Origin: Carboxylicivirga sp.
GTDB taxonomy: Bacteria > Bacteroidota > Bacteroidia > Bacteroidales > Marinilabiliaceae
DNA length: 64,000 nucleotides
NCBI GenBank assembly: GCA_025210475.1
Contig: JAOARW010000030.1
Coordinates: 62,001 to 126,000, forward strand
Direction of reading: 5' to 3'
The position numbers were made by a program, and so were the translations under genes. This document shows positions 46,601 to 55,840 of this stretch, piece by piece. Below the pieces are notes generated by a model that saw only the letters and a list, made by a program, of their open reading frames with translations, made no database searches and had not been told where the DNA came from. The first letter of the stretch is position 1, and every line of letters starts with the position of its first letter.

Positions 46601-47190
46601 AGTGTTATGCTTAAAGTTTGAGTTCCTTCGACTTGAACTTCCTGTGTTTTAAAACCAATAAATGAAAATGACATCGTACTGATACCCGAGGCTATGTTCA
46701 TACTAAATTTACCATCTGCATCGGTTATGGTACCTGTCATATTTTCTTTTACCACTATATTAACACCTGGTATCGGGTTACCCTGATCGTCAAGCACAAC
46801 TCCTGAAACAACGTCAAGTTTTTGAGCCTGCTCAGAATCCTTTGAAGGCTTTATTATGTAATAGTCTTCGATCTTGGTAACCATCATGTTGGTACCTTTA
46901 AGCAACGATTCCATTACATTGTTCACCAACTCATCTTCTACCTGAACACTCACAATACGGGCATCGTCCAATTCTTCATTGGAATAAATGATTTCCATCC
47001 CGGTTTGCGCCTTTATTTGTTCAAACACTTCTGCCAGTGTTGAATTTGCACTCTTTAAGCTTACCTTACTTTGCGAATCGACATTGGCCGACAGACTAAG
47101 GCTAAAAATAAAGCATGCTAAAAAGCTGATCTTCATGATACGTAGCATTTTTTCAGGCACAAAGTGCCTCAATAACATCTTTTTTTTCAT
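43624..47190 (-). CDS. SusC/RagA TonB-dependent receptor with N-terminal STN signalling domain
   Basis: 1188 aa, ATG 47190. Signal region ISFLACFIFSLSLSANVDSQ, STN domain ~40-108 (TLAEVFEQIKAQTGMEIIYS), CarboxypepD_reg-like domain ~125-205 (VSGVVLDDQGNPIPGVNIVV), plug ~210-330 (EVVVTGYGTVEKRKLSSSI, IDVLKDASATAIYGTKAANG), then a long beta-barrel. The STN domain signals to FecR-type anti-sigma factors, and the FecR and ECF genes are just upstream: a trans-envelope regulation loop. It imports a substrate delivered by SusD with TonB energy. Adjacent proteases suggest peptides rather than starch, by inference. Confidence 0.96.
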   Translation of the reverse strand: MKKKMLLRHFVPEKMLRIMKISFLACFIFSLSLSANVDSQSKVSLKSANSTLAEVFEQIKAQTGMEIIYSNEELDDARIVSVQVEDELVNNVMESLLKGTNMMVTKIEDYYIIKPSKDSEQAQKLDVVSGVVLDDQGNPIPGVNIVVKENMTGTITDADGKFSMNIASGISTMSFSFIGFKTQEVQVEGTQTLSITLMPEISDLGEVVVTGYGTVEKRKLSSSIASIKGKDVVELTNGSVDRMLQGKVSGLMVINNSSAPGATPKIRIRGTSSISGSREPVWVIDGVILEDPVNISTEELNSLDNVNFIGNAISSLNPEDIERIDVLKDASATAIYGTKAANGVIVITTKKGKPGTSVVRYSNSFTTTLAPTYDDVNLMNSKQRVEVSEEMQQRGLSFDTSTPMRVGYEGLVNQLYNKEIDYDTFRSEVKRIKELNTDWYDLLFRNALSQKHTVSMSGGTDKTNYYVSLGYNNDKSSVKGVERQQLNTLLKYNFNLSDKIKLNTQLRASTMEHDMMHTSVGVYDYAFNTSRAIDSNSRYAVSSGLNDNYLTYNIFDEIKNTSRTLNQKAINAQFNFLWDINKNLRFSSLYNGDYSITSDENIANEKSYYAASRRGLEYGERIDKSNTYLLERSSMPYGGERINDESTKTAWLVRNHLTFNKRFNKHELAVGAGNEIRSVNYTSINTKQRGYLHDKGMRSVDINPTIFTGYANWMSKNPNRYRDQTNNYLSFYSTATYAFDNRYSFNFNFRTDGSNKFGQDDSTKFLPVWSASVRWNLCQEKFMQAQNLLDNLSLRLSYGIQGNVHPDQTPELIAKLGDMNSISQEFYTTVHKLPNTKLRWEKTKNYDIGLDFSILNNRIYGTFDYYKKRGEDQIIHKNIPYENGDESVALNRGVLENTGYDLSINVVPVKTDNWTWNISWNTSKNKTKLKEIGDNINTYQNYLTGSVLVNGRSVNEIYSYKFLGLGEDGLPNYEDLSEFQPKNAQEVYDRVFVASGNRLPDVSGGFSTSVRHKNLTLSCLFSYSLGSVLRLPPLYNEGFSNLPNPQQNMSSDYVNRWQQKGDEQHTNIPVLSDKYLGVDKIKLNEASQSGDDVKVTYASTLYEMYDYSDMRVVSGDYLRLRNVVLTYDFSSKLCEKLRVGSIRLQVSGNNLFVIKDKDLRGRDPEQITSGYGALPPLKSFSAGLNVSF

Positions 47191-47216
47191 AGATTTACTA
47201 TCTCATTAAACATTAA

Positions 47217-47269
47217 GGGTATTGACAGTACCCGATATATTGCCGGAAAATGTTGACAGCATTTTCCGG
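47217..47269 (-). promoter_or_regulatory. Twin hairpin module between fecR and susC
   Basis: Two hairpins lie side by side: GGGTA-ttgacag-TACCC (47217-47233) and CCGGAAAATG-ttgacag-CATTTTCCGG (47243-47269). The loops are identical on the plus strand (TTGACAG). They sit between the fecR stop (47277) and the susC start (47190). The second could end fecR transcripts or work as an attenuator or stability element that sets the ratio of fecR to susC. Confidence 0.6.
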
Positions 47270-47276
47270 TTTAATT

Positions 47277-48455
47277 TCACCTATCTTTCTCGACTTTAAT
47301 TGTATGCTCTTTAATGTTAAACTTCACATTGGTTGTTTCTTCAATCAGCTTTAATATAAAGCCAATTGGACGAGTTTTGTGCACTCCTCCTGAAAACTGC
47401 AAGTCTTTAAGTTTTTCATCTTCAAATTCAAATTCCACATCGTACCACCTTTGCAAATTGGATGTAATTTGTTCCAGCGGCATTCGATGAAATGATAGTT
47501 TTCCATCACGCCATGACGAGAAATGACTGACTTTAACTTTTTGACTGATTAGTTGGTTCCTGACATTAAGAGAAGCCTGCCATCCCGGTTCCAAGATCAA
47601 CTCCTGCCCATTGCCATTGACTTTAACCGATCCTTGCTCCAGAGTTATACGGGCTGAAGAATCTTCGTCGTATGCACTGATATTAAATGAGGTACCCAAC
47701 ACTTTTGTTGTTAAACTTGAAGTGTGTACAATAAATGGTTTGTCGGCATCATGGGCAACTTCAAAAAAAGCTTCTCCTTTTAAATAAACTTCCCTTGTAT
47801 TACCAGTAAATACAACCGGATAGCGGATTTCGGATTGTGCATTTAACCAAATTTGAGTGCCATCAATTAAAGTTGTTTTAAACTCTCCACCCCGAGGCAC
47901 TCTGAGGGTATGAAAAGTCAACTTTCCTTCCTCGTTTGCGCTGGTTTCCGACTTTGAGGCACTGTATTGAATTCCATCTTTAACCAACTGCTTAACTTCT
48001 GCCGTTTGGTCTCTTAGGTTGATCTCTGCTTTATCTGAAATAAATACTTCTTTACCGTCGCTTAAGGTTAAAACAGCCTTTTTGTATGGCGACATATCTT
48101 CTGTATTTATAGCGCTTAAATTCTCATAAGCCTCAGTATTGAGATGTCTCGCAAAATATGTAAGGCTTAACATCACAAGCAAAGAAGCTGCAACAGTACT
48201 CCACTTTAGCAATCGTTTACGGCGTTCATGAAATTTAACAGAACTTATAACACTAAACTTAGCTTTATCGACATCAATCTGATTATATAAATTTGAATAT
48301 TGCGCACGGAAATACCAACGACTAAGTTCCTCATATTCCTTAAAATTACTTTTGCTTTCTTTTAGCCAGCGTTTAACATCAGCCTTTTGCTCAGCTGTGG
48401 CACCGCCATTTAAACAGCTGATTACATCTTGTTGTAATTGATCGGGTATATTCAT
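47277..48455 (-). CDS. FecR family anti-sigma factor
   Basis: 392 aa, ATG 48455. Cytoplasmic N-domain ~1-75 (CLNGGATAEQKADVKRWLKE), one membrane helix near 84-100 (WSTVAASLLVMLSLTYF), then the periplasmic FecR domain: LRVPRGGEFKTTLIDGTQIW near 195-213, YLKGEAFFEVAHDADKPFIV near 235, and VLGTSFNISAYDEDSSARIT near 258. DUF4974-type C-terminus: PLEQITSNLQRWYDVEFEFE near 325. It holds the ECF sigma factor and receives the signal from the STN domain of SusC. 271 bp separate it from the sigma gene. Confidence 0.95.
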   Translation of the reverse strand: MNIPDQLQQDVISCLNGGATAEQKADVKRWLKESKSNFKEYEELSRWYFRAQYSNLYNQIDVDKAKFSVISSVKFHERRKRLLKWSTVAASLLVMLSLTYFARHLNTEAYENLSAINTEDMSPYKKAVLTLSDGKEVFISDKAEINLRDQTAEVKQLVKDGIQYSASKSETSANEEGKLTFHTLRVPRGGEFKTTLIDGTQIWLNAQSEIRYPVVFTGNTREVYLKGEAFFEVAHDADKPFIVHTSSLTTKVLGTSFNISAYDEDSSARITLEQGSVKVNGNGQELILEPGWQASLNVRNQLISQKVKVSHFSSWRDGKLSFHRMPLEQITSNLQRWYDVEFEFEDEKLKDLQFSGGVHKTRPIGFILKLIEETTNVKFNIKEHTIKVEKDR

Positions 48456-48726
48456 TGATACAGGTTTGTGATCCTTTTCTTTCTAATTATTAAGCTGATT
48501 AAACTGTTTTTCGATTGCCTTTGCAGGCAAGTGATATCAATTGATCACGCATTATTAACAGGAGATTTTCTCAATCGGGTGACAAAGAGCAAATATTTTT
48601 TTGCAAAAAATAAAATCGATGTGAAAAGCAACAACTAATTACAATGTGTAAATAATATCGGCAGTTAGCTTTGTATACTTTACTCATGGCGGCCTTGGTG
48701 CGAACAACATGCAAAATTAATAGCGC

Positions 48727-49317
48727 CTATAGAAAGAATAAATAAAGTAGGTCCTGATGCTCTTTTAACTGATCTTTTAAGCGGGCTACCCCCCTTTTTA
48801 ACTGCGTTTTAATGGTGTTTAAAGATACATCAAGCTCATCCGCGGCTTCCTGGTACTTCATGTTCTGAATAAAAACACAGTCAATGGCCTGTCGCATTTT
48901 TTCAGGAAGTGCTTGCATTGCTTCACTGATGAGCTCCGCCCCTTCTTCCTGAATTCTTTTGGCCTCCTCTTCGGCAAAATCAAAATGAGGAAATTCGATG
49001 GTATTATTTAAAATATCTTTCTTTTTACTTCGGTTGATACTGGCATTTTTCACCAAAGTATACAAGTAATTAGAGAGTGTGGAATCCTTGACTTCTTTAT
49101 AGAGCTTCTTATTCCAGAATTTAATAAACTGCTCTTGAACAATATCTTCTGCCAGATGAATATCTTTCAGGTAAGCATGAGACAACAATACCAAGGGCTT
49201 ATAGAACCGATCAAACAAACGATCTAAACCTTCATGTTGTTGCTCCCGCAACTGCTCTAAGATCATAATATCCTTTACAGGCATAGTAATTCCCAAATTC
49301 GCTGCAAATATATTCAT
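48727..49317 (-). CDS. ECF RNA polymerase sigma factor (FecI/SusCD-associated)
   Basis: 196 aa, ATG 49317 (ATG near 49284 is an alternative). Region 2: GLDRLFDRFYKPLVLLSHAY and EDIVQEQFIKFWNKK near 60-74; region 4: EKMRQAIDCVFIQNMKYQEA and VSLNTIKTQLKRGVARLKDQ near 160-180 (helix-turn-helix). The layout sigma–FecR–SusC–SusD is standard in Bacteroidota. It should direct RNA polymerase to the susC promoter when the substrate is present. Terminator and clpB lie behind it. Confidence 0.93.
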   Translation of the reverse strand: MNIFAANLGITMPVKDIMILEQLREQQHEGLDRLFDRFYKPLVLLSHAYLKDIHLAEDIVQEQFIKFWNKKLYKEVKDSTLSNYLYTLVKNASINRSKKKDILNNTIEFPHFDFAEEEAKRIQEEGAELISEAMQALPEKMRQAIDCVFIQNMKYQEAADELDVSLNTIKTQLKRGVARLKDQLKEHQDLLYLFFL

Positions 49318-49440
49318 GTTTTTAAAACTACCTAGGTTTTTAGTTGAAAAGATATAAATCTAAGCTGTCAGAAACCTTTTATGCACATAATAAAAACATA
49401 CGTTCACCTTAAAAGGATTTTATTAGGAACAGATAATAAA

Positions 49441-49465
49441 ACAGCCGGTAAATCTTACCAGCTGT
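49441..49465 (-). terminator. Terminator of clpB
   Basis: ACAGCcGGTAA pairs with TTACCaGCTGT (one A-C mismatch) with a 3-nt loop; on the minus strand it is followed by TTTTATT. It lies 28 bp past the clpB stop. Confidence 0.75.
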
Positions 49466-49492
49466 TTATACTCTATTGTTGTAATTTGGTTG

Positions 49493-52096
49493 TTATTGCA
49501 TATTCTCAAACGCATTCTTAAAGACCAAATCTCCATTATTAAGGTCCACAATAATTGTTGAGTCGGCTGTGATAGCGCTTGCTAATATTTGTTTGGAAAG
49601 TTGATTAATAACCAGCCGCTGAATAACCCGTTTAACAGGACGAGCACCATATTGGGGCTCATAGCCCTGATCAGCCAAATAGTCAATAGCAGTATCGCTA
49701 AAATCAATTGAAATACCTTTTTTCGCCAACATTCTTTTTAAGGACTGAACCTGAATAAGCACCACTTCCTTTACCTCTTCTTTATTAAGGGGTGTAAACA
49801 TCACGATCTCATCGATACGGTTTAAAAACTCAGGCCTTACGTGTTGCTTTAGTAGACTAAGAACTTCATTTTTGGCTTGCTCTGTAGCATTATGCCTTTC
49901 ATCTTCCTGCGTTCCTTCCAGTTTATTTAGAATAATGCCGGAGCCCAGATTCGATGTCATGATAATAATCGTGTTTTTAAAATCGGCTACACGCCCTTTG
50001 TTATCTGTTAAACGACCTTCATCCAGCACCTGAAGCAAAATATTAAAGGTATCCGGGTGAGCTTTCTCTATCTCATCCAACAAAATAACAGAGTATGGTT
50101 TACGCCTCACAGCTTCGGTTAACTGACCACCTTCGTCGTAACCAACATATCCCGGAGGTGCTCCTACCAGTCGGCTAACTGCGTGGCGCTCCTGATACTC
50201 ACTCATATCGATCCGTGTCAGGGCATTTTCATCATTAAACAAGTAGTCGGCCAGGGTTTTTGCCAACTCTGTTTTTCCCACACCTGTGGTTCCCAAAAAC
50301 AAAAAGGAACCAATTGGCCGGCGACTATCCTGCAAATCTGCACGCGAACGACGAACTGCATCTGAAACAACTTCGATGGCCTCATGTTGCCCCACCACCC
50401 TTTTATGAAGTTCATCTTCTAAACGAAGTAACTTTTCACGCTCATTACTTAACATTTTAGATATTGGTATGCCCGTCCATCGGGCAACCACCTCGGCTAT
50501 ATCCTCGCTATCAACTTCTTCTTTAATTAAGGCATTATCCTGATTCTCTGATACTATTTGCTGTGCTTCCAGAAGCTTTTGTTGCTCTTCTTTGATTTTA
50601 CCGTAACGTATTTCAGCTACCAAACCAAAGTTTCCATCCCGCTCAGCCTTTTCGGCTTCCTGAGTTAACTGATCGATGCTTGTTTTTATTTTCTGCACAT
50701 TTTCAGCAGCATTTCTTTCACTTTCCCATTTCGCATAAATGCTATTGCGTTTCTCCTTTATATCCGCCAGCTCCTTTTTTACTTGTGTAATCTTCGAATG
50801 ATCCTTTTCCCGTTTGATGGCCTCCAATTCAATCTCATATTGCAAAATACGTCGATCCAGACTATCCAGCTCTTCCGGTTTGGAATTCATTTCCAACCTC
50901 AATTTGGAGGCTGCTTCATCCATCAGATCAATTGCTTTATCCGGCAGAAAACGATCGCTAATGTATCGGTCAGATAACTCAACTGCCGATATAATAGCTC
51001 CATCGGTAATTCTGACTTTGTGATGCTTTTCGTAGCGATCTTTGATGCCCCGCAATATTGAAATGGCACTTTCTTTATCCGGTTCATCCACCACAATCTT
51101 CTGAAAACGCCTTTCCAGAGCTTTATCTTTTTCGAAATATTTTTGAAATTCATCCAGTGTAGTTGCACCAATGGCGCGTAACTCTCCTCTTGCCAAAGCC
51201 GGTTTAAGAATATTGGCTGCGTCCATAGCTCCTTGTCCGCCTCCTGCACCCACAAGTGTGTGAATCTCATCAATAAAAAGAACTATCCGGCCTTCTTCTG
51301 AAATTACCTCTTTAACGACAGCCTTCAAGCGCTCTTCAAATTCGCCCTTATATTTGGCACCGGCCACCAAGGCTCCCATATCTAAGGAGTAAATAGTTTT
51401 ATCCATTAGGTTATCAGGCACATCACCGCGTACCAAGCGATGCGCCAAACCTTCGGCTATGGCCGTTTTACCAGTTCCCGGTTCTCCAACCAACATGGGA
51501 TTGTTTTTTGTACGTCGTGATAGAATTTGTAAAATGCGGCGGATTTCATCATCTCTGCCAATAACCGGGTCCAGCTTTCCTTCGTTGGCAAGTTTATTTA
51601 GGTTACGAGCATACTTTTCAAGCGATTGATAGGTTTCTTCCTGGGATTGTGAGCTCACATTTTTGCCCTTGCGCAATTCTTCAATCGCTAATAATAACTC
51701 TTTTCCTGAGATACCACTATCCTTCATTAAACGTTCTACATCGCCCTTTGAATGAAATGTAGCCAATAACAAATGTTCGATCGAAACGTATTCATCTTTC
51801 ATTTTAGATGACCTTCGTTCAGCATCCTGAAGCATTTGTCCGGCACTCTTGGAAAGCATCATTTCGCCCCCTTGCACCTTGGGGAAACTTTGCACAGCAC
51901 TGTCAAGCGTTTGTTTAAATAAAGAAGCATTAACACCTAACTTATTTAAAATAAAAGGCAAGACATGTTCATCAACATCAAAAACACCTTTAAGAACATG
52001 TGCAATTTCAATCTGTTGATGACCGAATGTCAGTGCTATTTGTTGAGCCTGATTAATGGCTTCCTGTGACTTTATAGTATACTTATTAAAATTCAT
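49493..52096 (-). CDS. clpB: ATP-dependent disaggregase ClpB
   Basis: 867 aa from ATG 52096, where the conserved start [20 protein letters not shown] begins; a longer frame from 52183 has no family support and covers the upstream palindromes. N-domain repeats ~1-145; NBD1 Walker [17 protein letters not shown] near 205 and [15 protein letters not shown]; middle coiled coil ~400-520 ([20 protein letters not shown]) that binds DnaK; NBD2 Walker [19 protein letters not shown] near 600 and [15 protein letters not shown]. It resolves protein aggregates with DnaK in the cytoplasm. Heat-shock control is expected and two dyads lie upstream. Confidence 0.98.
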   Translation of the reverse strand: MNFNKYTIKSQEAINQAQQIALTFGHQQIEIAHVLKGVFDVDEHVLPFILNKLGVNASLFKQTLDSAVQSFPKVQGGEMMLSKSAGQMLQDAERRSSKMKDEYVSIEHLLLATFHSKGDVERLMKDSGISGKELLLAIEELRKGKNVSSQSQEETYQSLEKYARNLNKLANEGKLDPVIGRDDEIRRILQILSRRTKNNPMLVGEPGTGKTAIAEGLAHRLVRGDVPDNLMDKTIYSLDMGALVAGAKYKGEFEERLKAVVKEVISEEGRIVLFIDEIHTLVGAGGGQGAMDAANILKPALARGELRAIGATTLDEFQKYFEKDKALERRFQKIVVDEPDKESAISILRGIKDRYEKHHKVRITDGAIISAVELSDRYISDRFLPDKAIDLMDEAASKLRLEMNSKPEELDSLDRRILQYEIELEAIKREKDHSKITQVKKELADIKEKRNSIYAKWESERNAAENVQKIKTSIDQLTQEAEKAERDGNFGLVAEIRYGKIKEEQQKLLEAQQIVSENQDNALIKEEVDSEDIAEVVARWTGIPISKMLSNEREKLLRLEDELHKRVVGQHEAIEVVSDAVRRSRADLQDSRRPIGSFLFLGTTGVGKTELAKTLADYLFNDENALTRIDMSEYQERHAVSRLVGAPPGYVGYDEGGQLTEAVRRKPYSVILLDEIEKAHPDTFNILLQVLDEGRLTDNKGRVADFKNTIIIMTSNLGSGIILNKLEGTQEDERHNATEQAKNEVLSLLKQHVRPEFLNRIDEIVMFTPLNKEEVKEVVLIQVQSLKRMLAKKGISIDFSDTAIDYLADQGYEPQYGARPVKRVIQRLVINQLSKQILASAITADSTIIVDLNNGDLVFKNAFENMQ

Positions 52097-52177
52097 AACA
52101 TGTATTTTCTCAGCTGTGCTCAAATGCCATACCGGATAAAATTGTTTGTCATAATTACTGAAAAAGATCACAGACGA

Positions 52178-52221
52178 TGCCAATTTGACATTGAACTGTG
52201 TTTTTTGATGTCAAATCGGCA
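52178..52221. promoter_or_regulatory. 14-bp inverted repeat upstream of clpB, candidate heat-shock operator
   Basis: TGCCAATTTGACAT (52178-52191) and ATGTCAAATCGGCA (52208-52221) are complementary at 13 of 14 positions, with a 16-nt spacer. The pair lies 82-125 bp before the clpB ATG. It is not the CIRCE element. It may be an operator for an unknown stress regulator, or its right arm on the minus strand part of the promoter itself. Confidence 0.6.
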
Positions 52222-52232
52222 CAAACCACTAA

Positions 52233-52248
52233 ATACCTTGCAAGGTAT
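52233..52248. promoter_or_regulatory. Perfect 16-bp palindrome ATACCTTGCAAGGTAT
   Basis: Exact palindrome with no spacer, 12 bp from the larger inverted repeat and about 340 bp before the glycogen operon. Typical of a site for a dimeric helix-turn-helix regulator. Which of the two divergent transcripts it serves is unknown. Confidence 0.5.
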
Positions 52249-52585
52249 AGCCCAAATAAGTCTTCTTTAAATTCTGTAAATAGTTTTAAAAGGCTGTTTA
52301 TGATGATTGGCCTGAGTTTGTTTACTCAAATAAATATTACAACAATGTTAGATATTATTTAATTAATTGATATCTGAACAATGATATTAAGAACTAATTG
52401 ATACAATATTCTCTTAAACACTACTAAATTAGAAGTATAGTTAAGAAATAAGAAAAAAATGATTTTTATTTAGAAAACTATTTACATAGATAAAAAATTG
52501 CCTAAATTTGGTAAAGGGATTGAAGGGAGTAAAACAGCGCAAGAAATGAGAATCAGATTATTAATCAAACCATTACCATTTGCGT

Positions 52586-54520
52586 ATGAGTTACTTAAAG
52601 TTCGACAAAGCTCAACTGGTCAATACCGAATACTCCCTGAAGAGGGAGTTTATACGCACCAATCGAGCAGGATCATTTGCAAGTTCAACCATTATTAATT
52701 GCAACACACGCAAGTATCATGGCTTGTTAATTTGCCCAATAAAGGCCTTTAACAACGAAAACCATGTTTTGCTTTCATCGCTGGATGAAACCATTATTCA
52801 GCACGGAGCTGAATTTAACCTGGGAATTAGAAAATACCCAGGAACATACAGTCCAAAGGGTCATAAATACATAAGAGAATATGAAATAGATCCTAATCCG
52901 GTGATAACCTATCGGGTAGGTGGTGTTTTGCTCCAAAAAGAACTTTTGTTAGTTGAAAAGGAACAGCGACTACTGGTGAAGTATACCTTGCTGGAAGCTA
53001 ATTCGCCCACCATCATTCGTTTGCAACCTTTTGCAGCCTTCAGAAATATACATGAGCTTACCCAGGCCAATCTTCATGCCAATACCAGGGCGACACAAGT
53101 AAGTAATGGTATCGGCTTAAAATTATACCCGGGATTTCCGAACCTGATAATGCAAACTTCCAGAAACTCTGAGTTTGTGCACGCTCCGGATTGGTACTAT
53201 GATGTGGAATATAACGAAGAAAAGAGAAGAGGGTATGCTTGTAATGAGGATTTATTTGTGCCGGGTTATTTCGAAATGGAAATAAAAAAAGGTTCACCAA
53301 TCATTTTTTCGGCCGGAACTAAAGAAATTGCGCCCAATGCATTGCTTCGTCAATTTAATGCGGAACTAAAAAAGCGGGTTAAGCGCGATAGTTTTGATAG
53401 CTGTTTGAAAAATGCTGCTGAACAAACAATATCGCGTAAGGAGAAAGCCACATGTATTATCAATGGCTTCCCTTTTCTGAGCCATAGTGAGCGTAATACA
53501 TACCTGGCATTGCCAGGCCTGTGCTTGTCGAGGGATGATGAAAGAACATTTTTGGATATCCTTACGACAACCCTTAAAACCATCAGCAATCGCTTTTCAC
53601 CCGACAAAGCTTTAAACAAAGAGCGAACATCCATTGATGTGCCCTTGTGGTTTTTCTGGACTTTACAGCAGTACATGGCTTTTGGTGCCGATGCCAAGGA
53701 CATTTGGTTAAAATATAAAAAGGTCATAAAAGACATACTTAAAACCCTTAAAAAGGGCTCTCATCTGGCTGTTGAGTTGCATGAAAACGGACTGTTATGG
53801 ACAAGTAAAAAGGGTGTAACCTGGATGAAAGTGCGCAACAATGGAACTTTTCTGCAACAACGAATGGGCTATGTAGTCGAAGTTAATGCCTTGTGGTATA
53901 ATGCGATTTGCTTATCGCTTGATTTGGCTAAAACCACCAATGACAAAGCATTTATTAAAGAATGGTCGGGTTATCCAGAACAAATAGAGCAAAGCTTCAA
54001 TGAGGTGTTCTGGGACGAATCGAAAGCTTACCTGGCTGATTATGTCATGGATGACTATACCAGTTGGAGCATTCGTCCGAATATGTTGTTTGCCGCATCT
54101 CTGCCCTACTCGTGTTTGGATTTCGAACAGAAGAAGGCGGTGCTGGAGAAAATAGAAAGTGATTTGCTTACCCCACGAGGACTACGAACCTTATCTCCCA
54201 ATAGTCAGGATTATTTGGGGGTCATATCAGGCAATGAACATGAACGAAACCGGGCTTTTCACAACGGATCAGTATTTCCATGGTTAATCGGGCATTATGC
54301 CGACGCTTATCTTGAATTGCACAAAAAATCGGGCATTGAATACATCAATCGCCTACTAAAAGGATTTGAAGAGTGTGTTAATGAACATGGTATAGGCTCC
54401 ATATCACAGGTGTATGACGGAAATCCGCCTTACCGCCCTAATGAAGCCACCTCATATGCCCTTAGCATCGCAGAAATCATTCGTGTTAAAAAACTAATTA
54501 GTAATATATCAAACCAGTAG
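52586..54520 (+). CDS. Glycogen debranching enzyme (amylo-alpha-1,6-glucosidase)
   Basis: 644 aa from ATG 52586; a TTG two codons upstream is less likely. N-terminal beta domain ~1-270 with EFIRTNRAGSFASSTIINCN and RKYHGLLICP, hallmarks of the archaeal/bacterial GDE type (GDE_N). Catalytic (alpha/alpha)6 barrel ~285-640: RDDERTFLDILTTTLK, VDVPLWFFWTLQQY-like sequence (IDVPLWFFWTLQQY), WTSKKGVTWMKV, VEVNALWYNAICLSLDLA, and SIRPNMLFAASLPYSCLD. It removes alpha-1,6 branches of glycogen. First gene of a four-gene operon; 6 bp separate it from the next gene. Confidence 0.93.
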   Translation: MSYLKFDKAQLVNTEYSLKREFIRTNRAGSFASSTIINCNTRKYHGLLICPIKAFNNENHVLLSSLDETIIQHGAEFNLGIRKYPGTYSPKGHKYIREYEIDPNPVITYRVGGVLLQKELLLVEKEQRLLVKYTLLEANSPTIIRLQPFAAFRNIHELTQANLHANTRATQVSNGIGLKLYPGFPNLIMQTSRNSEFVHAPDWYYDVEYNEEKRRGYACNEDLFVPGYFEMEIKKGSPIIFSAGTKEIAPNALLRQFNAELKKRVKRDSFDSCLKNAAEQTISRKEKATCIINGFPFLSHSERNTYLALPGLCLSRDDERTFLDILTTTLKTISNRFSPDKALNKERTSIDVPLWFFWTLQQYMAFGADAKDIWLKYKKVIKDILKTLKKGSHLAVELHENGLLWTSKKGVTWMKVRNNGTFLQQRMGYVVEVNALWYNAICLSLDLAKTTNDKAFIKEWSGYPEQIEQSFNEVFWDESKAYLADYVMDDYTSWSIRPNMLFAASLPYSCLDFEQKKAVLEKIESDLLTPRGLRTLSPNSQDYLGVISGNEHERNRAFHNGSVFPWLIGHYADAYLELHKKSGIEYINRLLKGFEECVNEHGIGSISQVYDGNPPYRPNEATSYALSIAEIIRVKKLISNISNQ

Positions 54521-54526
54521 TAGACC

Positions 54527-55822
54527 ATGAAAGTATTAATGTTTGGATGGGAATTTCCACCTCACATATCGGGTGGATTAGGTACGGCCTGCTACGGATT
54601 AACCAAAGGCTTGTCTAAAATAAGCGATTTAGATATCATCTTTGTTGTTCCGAAAGCATATGGCGATGAAGATCAGAGTAAAATGCAACTGATAGGTGCC
54701 AATAACACGCATCTGAAACAGGTTCAGGATCATATCCGGAAGTTTAAAACAAAACACACTTACCTGGAGGTGGAATCGGCTTTGATTCCTTATAATGATC
54801 CAGATGAATATTATTCGTTTCGTAATTCGGAGTTATTCGGACACAACAAACTTTTTAAGGTCAATAAAGAAGGTAAAATCGAATTCAGTGGGAAATATGG
54901 TTCTAATCTGATTGAGGAGATTTACAAATATGCTTATGTGGCTTCCACCATTAGCATGGAAAACGAGCATGATGTCATTCATGCGCACGATTGGCTATGC
55001 TATCCGGCTGGCATTGCGGCTAAAGAAGTTTCTGGTAAACCTTTGGTGGTGCATGTGCATGCTACCGATTTTGACCGCAGTGGCGGAAGCGTTAACCCCA
55101 AAGTTTTCGAAATTGAGAAAATGGGCATGGATGCGGCCGATAAAATCATTGCTGTCAGCAACCTGACCCGAAACATCGTTATCAACAAATATGGCCAGGA
55201 TCCGGCCAAGGTTGAAACTGTTTACAATGCTGTAGAACCAGTTAGTTTCGAGCAAAAGAAAGCCATTAAAAGAGGGGTTAAAGAAAAAGTAGTTACCTTT
55301 TTAGGCCGCATTACCCTGCAGAAAGGTCCCGAATATTTTGTGGAAGCAGCCAACGCTGTCCTTCAGCGAACCGACAATGTTAGGTTTGTTATGGCCGGCA
55401 GCGGCGATATGCTTGAGAAAATGGTTGCTCGTGCTGCCCAGTTAGGCATTTCTGACCGCTTTCATTTTACTGGTTTTTTAAAGGGAGACGACGTGTTTAA
55501 AATGTTTGAAATGAGCGATGTGTATGTTATGCCATCCGTTTCAGAACCATTTGGCATTTCACCTTTGGAAGCCATGCAATCCAACGTGCCGGTAATTATT
55601 TCCAAGCAATCCGGTGTATCAGAGATTCTTACTCATGCGGTTAAAGTTGACTATTGGGATATTGACGCTTTAGCCGATGCCATTTATGGTATTATCAAAT
55701 ACGATTCATTATCAGGTACTTTTAAAGAAAAAGGTAAAGAAGAAGTCGATAATCTTAAATGGACCAATGCTGCTATTCATGTGCACGATGTGTACAGCGA
55801 TACAATTAAACTATCCCAATAA
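54527..55822 (+). CDS. GT4 glycosyltransferase of glycogen metabolism (glycogen-synthase-like)
   Basis: 431 aa, ATG 54527. MFGWEFPPHISGGLGTACYG at the N-terminus parallels the GG-L-G loop of starch/glycogen synthases. DVIHAHDWLCYPAGIAAKEV near 146-165, VTFLGRITLQKGPEYFVEAA near 252 starts the C-domain, and E-x7-E lies in SVSEPFGISPLEAM near 342. It lies between a debranching enzyme and a GH57 gene, so an alpha-glucan role (primer or chain extension) is likely, but the donor (ADP- or UDP-glucose) is not certain. Confidence 0.88.
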   Translation: MKVLMFGWEFPPHISGGLGTACYGLTKGLSKISDLDIIFVVPKAYGDEDQSKMQLIGANNTHLKQVQDHIRKFKTKHTYLEVESALIPYNDPDEYYSFRNSELFGHNKLFKVNKEGKIEFSGKYGSNLIEEIYKYAYVASTISMENEHDVIHAHDWLCYPAGIAAKEVSGKPLVVHVHATDFDRSGGSVNPKVFEIEKMGMDAADKIIAVSNLTRNIVINKYGQDPAKVETVYNAVEPVSFEQKKAIKRGVKEKVVTFLGRITLQKGPEYFVEAANAVLQRTDNVRFVMAGSGDMLEKMVARAAQLGISDRFHFTGFLKGDDVFKMFEMSDVYVMPSVSEPFGISPLEAMQSNVPVIISKQSGVSEILTHAVKVDYWDIDALADAIYGIIKYDSLSGTFKEKGKEEVDNLKWTNAAIHVHDVYSDTIKLSQ

Positions 55823-55840
55823 CCTTTAAACTGAACGAAT

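Larger units (their letters stand above)
52097..52585. other. Divergent intergenic region between clpB and the glycogen operon
   Basis: About 490 bp, very AT-rich between 52260 and 52500. It holds the two dyads described separately (52178-52221 and 52233-52248), and must carry the promoters for clpB (minus) and the debranching-enzyme operon (plus). No gene supported. Confidence 0.55.

Noticed and set aside
52178..52221. CIRCE/HrcA operator
   Set aside because: The sequence does not match TTAGCACTC-N9-GAGTGCTAA.
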